From contig SMMW01000188.1 of NCBI GenBank assembly GCA_004794655.1, forward strand, positions 124,001 through 188,000: a stretch of 64,000 nucleotides of DNA. Direction: 5' to 3'. The first letter of the stretch is position 1. Each line of letters begins with the position of its first letter. Both the position numbers and the translations under genes were made by a program. Source of the DNA: Marisa cornuarietis (Eukaryota > Mollusca > Gastropoda > Architaenioglossa > Ampullariidae). Under the pieces are notes generated by a model. It saw only the letters and a list, made by a program, of their open reading frames with translations, was not told the origin of the DNA and made no database searches. This document shows, in pieces, positions 31,701-36,257 of this stretch.

Positions 31701-32839
31701 GAATCTTACCTGTCTAGTAACAACTATCTCATCATATTGGTCATATCCAAGTGGACTCTGCTTCTTGTCAGCATTGTCAAATGTGATACAGACAGTTGCT
31801 TTGGTAACACCTGCCTGGCCATTTTTGTACACAAGTTCTTGAAGATTTGTGGCCCGCACCTATACACAACAGCATCCAAAAATTCAGCGCAGTCATAACC
31901 CACATAAGCTGTATAACCTAACTAGTGTCCTTAAGTTTAGTGCATAAACTCTATAACCTAACTAGTGTCCTTCAACTTAGTACACGAAGTGCAGCAGCAT
32001 GACTTTACTGGTAGCATGGACAAATATGCCAAAAGAGTTCTCCAGAAAGTGAGCAACCACAAATGATTTAATGGCAGTATTTCAAACAGTAGAAAAGACT
32101 TCTAAACAAACAATGATGGAAGACAATGAATTACTCCAGCCAACGGGCTGAAATACCTGTCTAGAGAATATTACTGTTAGGTCCTTTAACCTATCTTTTA
32201 ATGAAAAAAAAAACTAATTTCAATAAGATTGTGTGTATAACTATTACTCTCAATAAACTGAGTGTTGCATTGTTTAAGATCATTCAGTGGTCATAAAGAC
32301 TGAATGGGCAAGTAAAAACTTTTACTCTCTAATGACAAAGCAGACTTTCAGTTTTATCAATATATATATATATATATCTAAGATAAAATTACAAAACCGA
32401 CTCTTTATAGTATATGCTGTACTCATCAAAAATACTCACTGATTGCAAAAACTTCTGATTGTTAGGTAAGCCTAATGACTAGTCACTGAACCAGGCTAAG
32501 ATGATAGTTTACCTGGAGAATTTGACAAGAGGATACCATTCGGAGAAAACAATCAAACAAATAAACATTATATTAAATATTAAGGTTCTCTTCAACTCTT
32601 TTGTATTTAACCATGTTGTGGCAATGAACCAGTTAAACTTACACTTCAGATTAATTATTGTATCTACTTACGTGAGTTAGATTTGTAATGCCAAGCAAAA
32701 AACAAATCGCATCAAGTATGTTTGACTTGCCGCTTCCATTCAAGCCAGTAATTGCGTTAAAAAGTGGATCGAATCCATTGATCTCTGTCCTCTGTGCATA
32801 AGACTTAAAGCCATCGATAACCACCGATTTAATAAACAT
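930..32839 (-). CDS. SMC2: SMC2, condensin core subunit (5' two thirds, 17 coding exons; 3' end beyond the window)
   Basis: SMC2 pairs with SMC4 in condensin and uses ATP to compact mitotic chromosomes by loop extrusion. Exons (minus strand, in order): 32672-32839, 31710-31859, 30932-31093, 30366-30476, 28657-28794, 28241-28318, 26028-26090, 24432-24581, 23205-23394, 21415-21469, 17019-17139, 14794-14912, 8149-8287, 5673-5819, 4998-5202, 1973-2108, 930-1054. All have GT-AG borders, phases join without a break, and the 2257 coding nt give about 752 residues of the usual roughly 1200. Seen: Walker A GLNGSGKS (residues 32-39), Q-loop region with MQGRITK (Q147), coiled coil from about 165 to 500, hinge from about 510 to 665, then the returning coiled coil. 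My remembered alignment to vertebrate SMC2 shows no missing internal exon. The ABC signature, Walker B and stop codon lie left of position 930. Introns are repeat-rich. Confidence 0.96.
1973..2108 (-). CDS. SMC2: SMC2 exon 16 (residues 666-711)
   Basis: Follows a ATACAG acceptor. With the carried-over G it encodes [19 protein letters not shown] and on to SLSKIAD plus two bases of lysine, before GTAAGA. It starts the returning coiled coil after the hinge. Confidence 0.93.
2415..2426. repeat. Target site duplication, left copy
   Basis: ATTTGCAATGGT at 2415-2426 is repeated exactly at 4655-4666, on either side of the RTE-like element. The bases next to each copy differ, which fixes the length at 12 bp. 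Confidence 0.85.
2427..4654 (+). mobile_element. RTE-like non-LTR retrotransposon (family A), 5'-truncated, uninterrupted RT ORF
   Basis: An open frame runs to the stop at about 4637-4639 (roughly 735 codons of element origin). It carries a reverse transcriptase: FIDFKKAFD (about residues 372-380 counted from 2417), [12 protein letters not shown] (about 432) and FADDIDLLA (473 on). A C-terminal region with [10 protein letters not shown] and a Cys/Arg-rich [12 protein letters not shown] block follows. The endonuclease domain is missing at the 5' end. The 3' end has almost no UTR: the stop lies inside a (TGAC)n tail at about 4630-4654, as is usual in RTE elements. A perfect 12-bp target duplication flanks it. 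It lies in SMC2 intron 15, antisense to the gene. The intact frame suggests a recent insertion. Confidence 0.9.
4655..4666. repeat. Target site duplication, right copy
   Basis: Exact second copy of ATTTGCAATGGT, immediately after the (TGAC)n tail of the RTE-like element. Confidence 0.85.
4998..5202 (-). CDS. SMC2: SMC2 exon 15 (residues 598-666, hinge end)
   Basis: Begins [15 protein letters not shown] and contains [14 protein letters not shown] and [17 protein letters not shown], ending one base into a glycine codon before GTAAAA. It is the second half of the hinge with the conserved FGxxFVC and DPxGTLxGG motifs. Confidence 0.96.
5673..5819 (-). CDS. SMC2: SMC2 exon 14 (residues 549-597, hinge)
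   Basis: After a TTTGCAG acceptor it encodes [19 protein letters not shown], then [15 protein letters not shown], ending AKDL before GTAAGT; 49 codons, phase 0. It is the core of the hinge dimerisation domain. Confidence 0.96.
5896..6432 (+). other. Unassigned 178-codon open frame in SMC2 intron 13
   Basis: An uninterrupted frame antisense to SMC2, containing [20 protein letters not shown] and a basic RRAIRAAKS stretch. I do not recognise a domain. The composition and the basic patch look like a decayed retroposon 5' region more than a host gene, but this is only an impression. No splice signals or neighbours support a gene. Confidence 0.25.
6757..8107 (+). mobile_element. RTE-like retrotransposon (family B), truncated at both ends, one in-frame stop
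   Basis: The left end preserves the end of an AP endonuclease ([15 protein letters not shown], about 6795-6825) in a broken frame. From 7079 an open frame encodes the linker and fingers of a reverse transcriptase, with [15 protein letters not shown] and [18 protein letters not shown] at about 7730 replaces the tryptophan expected in NNWRGI. The same frame then resumes with [26 protein letters not shown] and [13 protein letters not shown], where the second Asp of the usual AFDS is Gly. The copy stops before the FADD box, about 40 bp short of the SMC2 exon 13 donor. It is inactive. A second copy lies on the minus strand at 33318-36990. Confidence 0.85.
8149..8287 (-). CDS. SMC2: SMC2 exon 13 (residues 502-548, hinge start)
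   Basis: Completes the lysine codon and continues [20 protein letters not shown] to ALEVAAGGK before GTGAGA. This is the linker and first part of the hinge ([11 protein letters not shown]). A retroposon fragment ends about 40 bp downstream of its donor. Confidence 0.95.
8640..9340. repeat. Unclassified repeat-like segment with a direct repeat
   Basis: CATATGGGTATATCCA followed by a similar CTTTCCAT/GTTTCCAT stretch occurs near 8651 and again near 9292 in the same orientation, about 641 bp apart. An (ATT)-rich tract lies just before the second copy. This could be the edge of an unknown short element. No coding evidence. Confidence 0.35.
9785..10160 (+). mobile_element. CR1-like 3' tail inserted in the L2-like endonuclease
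   Basis: Encodes the CR1 C-terminus across two frames ([21 protein letters not shown], then [13 protein letters not shown] and [12 protein letters not shown]), followed by a 3' UTR ending in GCGCAATGAGCATTC... and a short (CAT)n tail. The same 3' end occurs in reverse at about 19710-19880. It splits the endonuclease reading of the L2-like host. Confidence 0.75.
11258..12910 (+). mobile_element. CR1-like retrotransposon, 5'- and 3'-truncated, frameshifted RT
   Basis: Starts at about [15 protein letters not shown] and runs open from 11295 to 12245: the linker ([28 protein letters not shown]) and the RT with [37 protein letters not shown] and [12 protein letters not shown]. The frame then breaks, with a short deletion. 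The catalytic box reads SYADDTQLY at about 12400, and the C-terminus [15 protein letters not shown]...VQNSAARLV is at about 12755-12850. The 3' end is missing; sequence passes directly into the L2-like 3' end. Confidence 0.8.
13440..14090 (+). pseudogene. Decayed tandem EGF-like repeats (MEGF10/scavenger-receptor type)
   Basis: Four to five degenerate cysteine-rich repeats of about 40 residues can be read by switching frames: [21 protein letters not shown]... (13486 on), [19 protein letters not shown] (13655 on), [15 protein letters not shown] (13740 on), CSNTCSTC (13850 on) and [17 protein letters not shown] (about 13962 on). The pattern CSxTCGxC.xGxxC..xxGxC..GCxxGY belongs to multi-EGF proteins of the MEGF/SREC type. 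Stops (for example after GYQPPS near 13618) and frameshifts show it is dead. A (TG)n tract lies upstream. No intron pattern is recognisable. It is sense-opposite to SMC2. Confidence 0.65.
14100..14200 (+). repeat. Retroposon-type 3' tail ending in (ATT)n
   Basis: GAAGCGCCTTGTGCCTGCC... GGCGCTATACAAGAGAACATT(ATT)n is the kind of 3' end shared by many invertebrate LINEs and SINEs. Related short tails ending in ATT repeats occur near 9250-9285, 17855-17890 (reverse) and 20200-20250. Confidence 0.45.
14794..14912 (-). CDS. SMC2: SMC2 exon 12 (residues 463-502)
   Basis: Begins [17 protein letters not shown] after a TTTCAG acceptor and ends LHTLEA plus AA of a lysine codon before GTATGT. The exon closes the first coiled coil just before the hinge. 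Confidence 0.93.
15905..16317. repeat. 39-bp minisatellite (about 11 units), part 1
   Basis: Units of about 37-41 bp of the form ATTTAAGGAGTAGCTCCTAC followed by ATGATGTTATATAGTAAC, with variants. Each unit centres on a short palindrome, GGAGTAGCTCC. The array is interrupted by the MITE at 16318 and resumes at 16929. Confidence 0.85.
16318..16928. mobile_element. 611-bp MITE with about 85-bp imperfect TIRs and 8-bp TSD (hAT-like)
   Basis: The left end CCGGTCGTTTTGACTA and the reverse complement of the right end match, and the inverted similarity continues for about 85 bp on each side. The flanks are CATAATAT at 16310-16317 and 16929-16936. The host is a minisatellite of known unit sequence, so the duplication can be read directly. 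An 8-bp duplication is typical of hAT and a few other superfamilies. No transposase is seen, so the element is non-autonomous. Confidence 0.7.
16929..16972. repeat. 39-bp minisatellite, part 2
   Basis: CATAATATATGGTAACATTTAAAGAAA... continues the unit interrupted at 16317. Confidence 0.7.
17019..17139 (-). CDS. SMC2: SMC2 exon 11 (residues 422-462)
   Basis: Follows a TGTACAG acceptor and encodes (R)[17 protein letters not shown]... to LAQME before GTATGT. It is a coiled-coil segment with the LKHA.QEL.KK.AE.KK.D pattern of animal SMC2. Confidence 0.95.
17512..17558. repeat. 19-bp inverted repeat with 9-nt loop
   Basis: Arms GTAATCATTGATAACTGAC (17512-17530) and its reverse complement with one mismatch (17540-17558), loop CGACAAAAT. 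The single mismatch becomes a G-U pair in RNA of one strand. It lies in SMC2 intron 10. Confidence 0.8.
18081..18901. mobile_element. 821-bp MITE with about 75-bp TIRs made of repeated CTTAATCCC motifs
   Basis: The left terminus (CACTTAATCCCCAGACATTTAATCCC...) is the inverted copy of the right terminus (GGGGATTAAGTGTCTGGG...). Each terminus is built from four or five copies of a CACTTAATCCC-like module. GTTTAAGCA at 18072-18080 and 18902-18910 is a likely target duplication of 8-9 bp. The interior has no ORF that I recognise. Confidence 0.65.
19709..19880 (-). mobile_element. CR1-like 3' tail with (CAT)16-type repeat, reverse copy
   Basis: Read on the minus strand the segment is the same 3' end as at 10090-10160 (GCGCAATGAGCATTCTTTCG...TGGACAT), followed by a long CAT repeat. 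The trinucleotide tract covers about 19710-19757. Confidence 0.7.
19890..20015 (+). pseudogene. Protein-kinase fragment, STRAD-like (STE20-related pseudokinase)
   Basis: From about 19920 the plus strand encodes [19 protein letters not shown], then [12 protein letters not shown], ending at a TGA near 20013. This is the kinase alphaE helix and catalytic loop. KASH followed by a hydrophobic pair is characteristic of STRAD proteins (HRSVKASHIL), whereas active STE20 kinases usually have KAGN or KASN. No further kinase subdomains are in frame, and downstream sequence has several stops. It is a dead fragment next to a CR1 tail, antisense to SMC2. Confidence 0.55.
20604..21164 (-). mobile_element. 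CR1/jockey-type retroposon 3' end with (ATT)n tail
   Basis: The minus-strand frame 21164-20892 encodes [20 protein letters not shown] and [15 protein letters not shown] followed by a stop, matching the C-terminus typical of CR1-like ORF2 (the AAKLWNSLP...FKxxLKTHLF pattern). A 3' UTR of about 280 bp follows, then an ATT tail at 20604-20621. This is a different subfamily from the CR1 copies at 9785 and 11258. Confidence 0.7.
21415..21469 (-). CDS. SMC2: SMC2 exon 10 (residues 404-422, 55 bp)
   Basis: A 55-bp exon found between TTTGTTTCAG and GTAAAA. With the carried-over G it encodes [18 protein letters not shown] and two bases of arginine. Both its phases (1 in, 2 out) match the neighbours, which strongly supports it despite the short length. 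Confidence 0.92.
22118..22961 (-). mobile_element. pogo/Tigger-type DNA transposon derivative, 844 bp
   Basis: The terminal inverted repeats are CAGTGGYACCTCGAGTTACGA at both ends, flanked by the dinucleotide TA on each side (22116-22117 and 22962-22963), the Tc1/mariner signature. The inner part has several more copies of TCGTAACTCGA-like sequence. Near the right end the minus strand encodes the C-terminus of a Tigger-like transposase ([16 protein letters not shown], about 22700-22750), with a stop at 22652. Most of the transposase, including the DDE core, is deleted. Confidence 0.85.
22652..22860 (-). pseudogene. Tigger/pogo transposase C-terminal remnant
   Basis: The remnant reads [14 protein letters not shown], then [19 protein letters not shown], then an acidic/lysine-rich tail ending KKAKTDD. 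K/RQKQTSLxRFL close to the C-terminus is a hallmark of Tigger and jerky-type transposases. The open frame continues upstream through the inverted repeat and is not a natural start. Confidence 0.7.
23205..23394 (-). CDS. SMC2: SMC2 exon 9 (residues 341-404, split codon)
   Basis: Begins [15 protein letters not shown] and contains the SMC2 hallmark [18 protein letters not shown]. It ends one base into a codon (LLG: G|GTCAGT). The split is repaired by exon 10, which begins TGGCC, giving valine. Confidence 0.95.
24432..24581 (-). CDS. SMC2: SMC2 exon 8 (residues 291-340)
   Basis: Starts [14 protein letters not shown] after a TACCAG acceptor and ends ELTKSLDD before GTAAGT; 50 codons, phase 0. It corresponds to the conserved GG...LE motif in the middle of the first coiled coil. 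Confidence 0.95.
25146..25780 (-). mobile_element. piggyBac-like non-autonomous element, 635 bp
   Basis: The termini are perfect inverted repeats CCCTTTACTGGGC, flanked on both sides by TTAA (25142-25145 and 25781-25784), the piggyBac target site. The minus strand encodes an acidic N-terminus from an ATG at 25561-25563: [16 protein letters not shown] and on to [13 protein letters not shown]. Such Ser/Asp/Glu-rich starts are usual for piggyBac transposases. The catalytic part is absent. Confidence 0.8.
25395..25563 (-). pseudogene. piggyBac transposase N-terminal remnant
   Basis: About 56 codons beginning [15 protein letters not shown], then [16 protein letters not shown]. It is placed 5' to 3' from the right terminus inward, as expected for a transposase gene whose remainder was deleted. 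No DDD catalytic residues remain. Confidence 0.6.
26028..26090 (-). CDS. SMC2: SMC2 exon 7 (residues 270-290)
   Basis: A 63-bp exon (21 codons) encoding [20 protein letters not shown] plus A, between TGCACAG and GTATGT. It keeps heptad spacing and frame between exons 6 and 8. Confidence 0.92.
26705..27009. repeat. Inverted repeat pair, about 55-bp arms (part of the DIRS-like region)
   Basis: 26705-26758 (ATACCATTTTTGGTAGTAA... ACCAGATAACATGAC) is inverted at 26954-27008 (GTCATGTCATCTGGT ... TTACTACCAAAAATGGTAT). A further direct copy of ACCAGATGACGTGACTAT starts at 27028. Confidence 0.8.
26748..27750 (-). mobile_element. DIRS-like tyrosine-recombinase retrotransposon remnant with inverted repeats
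   Basis: Arms of about 103 bp at 26748-26850 and 27646-27748 are inverted copies (TATGCAGATCACCCTCTAGC... against GCTAGAGGGCGATCTGCATA). Between them the minus strand encodes a tyrosine recombinase C-terminus (27570-27172). Inverted termini around a YR gene are the plan of DIRS elements. The gag and RT/RNase H parts are absent, so this is an internal-deletion remnant. It lies in SMC2 intron 6. Confidence 0.6.
27172..27570 (-). pseudogene. Tyrosine recombinase C-terminal fragment (DIRS-like), catalytic residues lost
   Basis: The segment [15 protein letters not shown], then [19 protein letters not shown], then [16 protein letters not shown] fits the box II region of DIRS/Ngaro recombinases (HxxR...GW.S.STF..FYLRDL). 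In this copy the box II arginine of HEVR is Gln, and the tyrosine nucleophile of FYLRDL is Cys. The open frame is therefore a fossil, not an active enzyme. About 132 codons, ending at 27172. Confidence 0.6.
28241..28318 (-). CDS. SMC2: SMC2 exon 6 (residues 244-269)
   Basis: A 78-bp exon between TTTTTATAG and GTAAGT encoding [19 protein letters not shown] onward; phase 0. It matches the charged SAEEL...M segment after the conserved AYQF block. Its shortness is why it escapes simple ORF detection. Confidence 0.92.
28657..28794 (-). CDS. SMC2: SMC2 exon 5 (residues 198-243)
   Basis: Begins [19 protein letters not shown] after a GGCAG acceptor and ends YQFVCAE before a GTATTG donor; 46 codons, phase 0. 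The block [20 protein letters not shown] is the coiled-coil segment highly conserved in SMC2. Confidence 0.95.
29047..29585. mobile_element. TTAA-flanked MITE, 539 bp, piggyBac-like
   Basis: TTAA at 29043-29046 and 29586-29589 surrounds ends CTCATTCT...AGAATGAG, an 8-bp terminal inverted repeat, with GGGCGG / CCGCCC motifs just inside. No ORF. It abuts the hAT-like element that follows. Confidence 0.5.
29592..30199. mobile_element. hAT-like MITE, 608 bp, 8-bp TSD AGTTAAGG
   Basis: The ends CAGAGGTTTTCAAACT and (inverted) GAGAAGTTTTCAAACT resemble the common hAT terminus CAGNGGTTCTCAAACT. AGTTAAGG occurs at 29584-29591 and 30200-30207. The duplicated target includes the TTAA edge of the preceding element, so this insertion came second. 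Confidence 0.7.
30366..30476 (-). CDS. SMC2: SMC2 exon 4 (residues 161-197)
   Basis: Not an obvious ORF by length. It was found from the sequence [15 protein letters not shown] after a CACAG acceptor and ending LREIDT before GTAAGT. It has 37 codons, phase 0, and encodes the end of the N-terminal head and the start of the first coiled coil. Confidence 0.95.
30932..31093 (-). CDS. SMC2: SMC2 exon 3 (residues 107-160)
   Basis: Starts [13 protein letters not shown] and ends LNMKPPE; 54 codons, phase 0. It holds the Q-loop region, [16 protein letters not shown], with the glutamine at residue 147 that contacts Mg-ATP in SMC heads. The donor GTTTAT is a weak match to consensus, but the reading frame runs exactly into exon 4. 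Confidence 0.96.
31141..31500. repeat. Two local tandem duplications in SMC2 intron 2
   Basis: TTGTTACATTAATGGTTGTAT and about 50 following bases occur twice (31147 and 31214). GTCAGTGATGAAAMTGTC plus GAGTCTATCAAGAGTAGAAATG occurs twice (about 31360 and 31428). A third, shorter duplication, TATAACCTAACTAGTGTCCTT, is at 31911 and 31952. Confidence 0.75.
31710..31859 (-). CDS. SMC2: SMC2 exon 2 (residues 57-106)
   Basis: The acceptor ends TATAG and the exon begins [17 protein letters not shown]. It ends ...DEIVVTRQ before a GTAAGA donor, giving 50 codons in phase 0. This is the head-domain beta sheet with the conserved KKQSPLG stretch. The first codon is GTG (valine), an internal codon and not a start. 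Confidence 0.96.
32672..32839 (-). CDS. SMC2: SMC2 exon 1 (residues 1-56)
   Basis: The ATG at 32837-32839 begins [18 protein letters not shown], the expected SMC2 N-terminus, so the start is secure. The exon carries the Walker A P-loop GLNGSGKSN and ends with ...ITNLTH before a GTAAGT donor, phase 0. The codons are undisturbed. Confidence 0.97.
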
Positions 32840-33300
32840 GCCGCTGTTTCTTTACATGAACGCAGCAAACTTAGTAAATCAAGTTGTATTGTATGCCGTT
32901 GACTCGATAGTTGAATGTGGCGCTCAAAATAGCGATTTCCTTTGACGCATGCGCAGTGGAAAGAATTACTACGCCCGCGAATAATCTCTGGAGTCTCTTG
33001 ATTGATTTGACCATGGGTTTAACTATAGTTATAGTGGCTGATATGCAGTACAGCGTACTTAAGTACATACGATTAAGACAACAATTCATGCATAATTGTA
33101 AAGCATAACACCTATATAACACGCATATGGGATGATTGTTTTATTTCCGATTTGCTTTTCCTTTCTCACACCATGTGTCGTCTGCTTTCAAACAACATTT
33201 TTGTCACATTGTTTTGTTGTTGTTTTTTTGTAACCAGTTTTTCTACTGATATGGTTTAATATTTTAATAAACTCTATTAATAAAGCTGTACTAAAAACGC
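32840..33300 (-). promoter_or_regulatory. SMC2 upstream region with NRF1-like site
   Basis: About 105 bp upstream of the ATG, 32945-32955 reads ACGCATGCGCA, a close match to the NRF1 palindrome GCGCATGCGC, a frequent promoter element of housekeeping and cell-cycle genes. Nearby are a GC-rich ACGCCCGCG (about 32970) and, on the gene strand, TTTTGAGCGCCAC (about 32920), a weak E2F-like match. No TATA box is clear. The rest up to 33300 shows no gene. Confidence 0.45.
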
Positions 33301-33709
33301 AATGCTAAACTTTTGAAAGGGGAGCATTCCGGCCTGCCCCGTTTCTTCTTCATAGACAAAACGGGCCAGGGCAGGCATGAGGTTGGAGACCGTGATTCGC
33401 AGTGTAGCTATGGTCTGTGCATGATCTACCCTGCCCAAAGCCTGCCTCTTCTTGCCGCAGTCTCTTGTCTAAGGCATTCTTCAGTCTGTCCAGGATGATT
33501 CTGGTCAGCACCTTGCTGGGAATGGACAGACAAGACAAGACAAGACAAATTTATTAGTCCTCAGCGGAGATACATTTGTCGACAGCAAGGGCCTATATAA
33601 AAATAATACAAATAACAAATTCCTACAATACTACACATACTTCAGCATTCCCATACTAACACAAACATTCCACACAACTAACAAAATCATGAAGCCTACA
33701 AAGCCATCC

Positions 33710-34531
33710 TCAGAGCCTAAAGTCAAAAGTCAGCCAATAGGCCTTAAAAAGTCTAACAGCAGCCGGAATGAAAGAAGGACGAAACCGCTCTGTTCTGCAC
33801 CTTGGCATACAACATCTTCCACTACGTTGTATGCGTAGTTCAATCAGTGTGCCGTGGAGGGGATGGTCTGGATCGAGCAAAATACCTCTAGCCTTCCTGG
33901 CCAGCCTTCTCTCAACCAGAGGTTCAAATAGATCAAGGCTCTGACCTACCACCGAGCTGGCTTTCCTCATCAACTTGTTCAGCCTGCCAGTGTCGCGCAT
34001 AGACACACTCCCTCCCCAGCACACCGCTGCCAACTCTATCACACTACACACCATACTCTGATAAAACATACACAACATCTTGTTGCAAACCTGAAAAGAT
34101 CTAAGTTTGCGCAAGAAGAACAATCTTGATTGTGTTTTCCTAAAAACAGCATCCACATGACTAGACCAGGTTAATTTGCTATCTAACAATACTCCCAAGT
34201 ACTTGTACTCTGTAACCATCTCAATAGCTTCATCCTTCATGTAAACAGGATGGACCAACCCTTTTTCCTTTCGAAAATCAAATATCATTTCTTTGGTCTT
34301 GCTGGCGTTCAAAACAAGAAAGTTAGAATCGCACCATGTCACAAACTCATGGATGCACTCTCTGTACAAGTTCTCATTGTCGTCACAAATACATCCAACG
34401 ATAGCAGAATCATCTGAGTATTTCTGAAGATGGCATAACTCTTCTTTAATCTTAAAATCAGAAGTGTACAGTGTAAACAAAAACGGGGACAAAACAGTTC
34501 CTTGAGGCGCGCCAGTGAATGTGTTAATCAT
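33710..34531 (-). CDS. L2-like reverse transcriptase, C-terminal 270 codons, open frame
   Basis: Contains APQGTVLSPFLFTLYTSDF (RT motif B), KYSDDSAIVGC (motif C with YSDD in place of F/YADD), EYKYLGVLLDSKLTWSSHVD (the usual YLG..ID..L.W motif), then a C-terminal domain with FYQSMVCSVIELAAVCWGG and RCRTERFRPSFIPAAVRL. The frame is uninterrupted to its stop. The apparent start is not natural; the ORF is cut upstream by the SINE. Confidence 0.8.
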   Translation of the reverse strand: MINTFTGAPQGTVLSPFLFTLYTSDFKIKEELCHLQKYSDDSAIVGCICDDNENLYRECIHEFVTWCDSNFLVLNASKTKEMIFDFRKEKGLVHPVYMKDEAIEMVTEYKYLGVLLDSKLTWSSHVDAVFRKTQSRLFFLRKLRSFQVCNKMLCMFYQSMVCSVIELAAVCWGGSVSMRDTGRLNKLMRKASSVVGQSLDLFEPLVERRLARKARGILLDPDHPLHGTLIELRIQRSGRCCMPRCRTERFRPSFIPAAVRLFKAYWLTFDFRL

Positions 34532-34559
34532 CCTAGATGTAAAGGTATTATTCCAGCTT

Positions 34560-34792
34560 ACATGTTGTTTGTTGTTTATTTAGTTGGAAAGTACTTCCAC
34601 CTTGCGGTGATTTCGCACTATGGGGGGAAAGGGAAGGGGGAGGAAACCGGAGTACCCGGAGAAAACCCCCGCCGCCCAGCCCTGCGAACAGGTGTCACAT
34701 ACAGAGAGTGTCCCGAGACGAGATCTGAACACTGAGCCGCTCACTGCAGTGGTGACAAGCGAGTGTTTTAACCACTACACTACCGGGGGCCC
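34560..34792 (-). mobile_element. tRNA-related SINE, full length, with 8-bp TSD
   Basis: On the minus strand it begins GGTAGTGTAGTGGTTAAAAC, a tRNA-type box A region, followed about 40 bp later by GTTCAGATCTCGTC, a box B-like sequence. A conserved body with CTCCGGGTACTCCGGTTTCC and a 3' end CAAGGTGGAAGTACTTTCC plus an A/C-rich tail follow. TCCAGCTT at 34552-34559 and 34793-34800 is the likely target duplication. It interrupts the L2-like RT. Confidence 0.8.
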
Positions 34793-35976
34793 TCCAGCTT
34801 CAATCATACTGAGGTCTGTCCGATAAATAGTCTAATACCCAATTCACTGTGCACTAACCCAATACTATGCAGTTTTTGTGCAAGGAGATGCGGCTGAATA
34901 GTCTGGAACGCAGAAGAAAAATCAAAAAACATTACTCGTACACAAGCTGCTCTCTTCTCAAGATGAGAGTACACAGATGTAACATGTACAATAAAGCATC
35001 CTCTACCCCGACCCTGTCTCTGTAAGCAAACTGCAAGGGATCTTGAAAAGTAGCAGCTTGGGTCTTTAGTACTGGTAGCACCAATCTCTCAAAAACTTTC
35101 ATAATGTGCGAGGTAAGAGCAACAGGCCTATAATCGTTTAAACATGAAACATGGGCTTTCTTAGGTACAGGAACGATACATGATGTCTTCCAACCCGACG
35201 GAATCTTGCCCAAAGACAATGACCTAGAAAACAATGTATGAAAAATCCTATACAGCTGCTCAGCACAGATGGACAGTACCTTAGGCTTGACGCCATCAGG
35301 ACCTGCTGACTTATTAACATTGATCCTCTTCAGGACAGTAGCATAATCCCACGCCAGTTGCTGCACTGGGTCAGGTCACCTTTCTTGGATAGCTTTACCA
35401 GATAGCCAAGTTTCCAGTCTGCTGGAACTCGCTCCTGCTTCCAAATTTTCTGCAGCAGGGGGTGTAGCATCTCTGCTGCGGCTGTTGGGTCAGCCTTGAG
35501 TACCTATGCAGGAATGCCTTCTGGGCCTGCCGCCTTACCAGTTTTCAGAGACTTGATGGCTTTGATGATTTCTGCCTTGGTTGGTAGGTTGGTGTTCACC
35601 TGGTGGTGGCCGGTTCAGTATTTCTTTAAAATGTTCTGCCCAGCGAGATCTTTGTTCTGCATCCCCAGTAATGACGCTTCCATTCTTATTCTTTACTTAC
35701 CTGCATGCATTGATGTTTTTCCTTCCTGACGGAGTTCTTGTAATTTCGTATAGTCTCTTCATGTTATTTTGCCTAGCTGCTTGTTCTACCTCTTCTGTCA
35801 TCCTGTGTTCGAACTGTCTCTTGTCGCCTCTTGCACTCTTCTTCGCTTCTTGGTTCATCTCCCAGTATTTTGCTCTGAGCTCTTCTTTTTCCTGCTGGTC
35901 TTGACACTGGTTCATCTTCTGCTTCAGCTCTTTCCTTTCCTCTATCTTTTTCCAGGTCCCTAGGGTCAGCCATTCC

Positions 35977-36257
35977 CCGTGGGACCCCGGGATATGCTTG
36001 CCTAGCAAGCATTGTAAGAATAGGGTCCCTGCTGTCCAGCCAGGCATGTCGTAAGAGGCGACTAAGGTGGACACCTCACCTAGAGGTAAATTAGGTTGTG
36101 GTAGGGCTAACAACCCCACCATGTAAAAACAAAATACATGTTACAGAAACCAAAACCAGAGTACTCATTACGGATGGCGAAGGTACACTGGTCTTATGAC
36201 GGACGACAGTCAAACCCGAGAGGGAGCTGGCGCCCCGATGGTGGATTTACTTACTGA
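35977..36257. mobile_element. 281-bp SINE-like insertion with 15-bp TSD
   Basis: AGGGTCAGCCATTCC at 35962-35976 is repeated exactly at 36258-36272. Removing the insert restores the family B reading between HKEWLTL and TWKKIEERK. The insert contains GCCAGGCATGTCGTAAGAGG and, on the reverse strand, CTCGGGTTTGACTG, a possible box B. Its plus-strand end ATTTACTTACTGA may be the tail. No ORF. It may be a SINE or a 5' UTR fragment of a LINE. Confidence 0.7.

Larger units (their letters stand above)
33531..35361 (-). mobile_element. L2/Rex1-like retrotransposon inserted in the family B element
   Basis: RT begins RINVNKSAGPDGVKPKVL (about 35325), then CIVPVPKKAHVSCLNDYRPVA, QFAYRDRVGVEDAL, and MFFDFSSAF (about 34930). 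After a SINE, an open frame 34531-33710 gives TFTGAPQGTVLSPFLFTLYTSDF, the catalytic box KYSDDSAIVG, and the C-terminus to FIPAAVRLFKAYW. The 3' end is AATAAATTTGTCTTGTCTTG, a (TTGTC)n tail at 33531-33553, usual for L2/CR1-type elements. The 5' part is truncated. Confidence 0.8.

Noticed and set aside
33313..33498. Plus-strand 61-codon frame upstream of SMC2 as a divergent gene
   Set aside because: It overlaps the end of the family B RTE-like element on the other strand and shows no domain.
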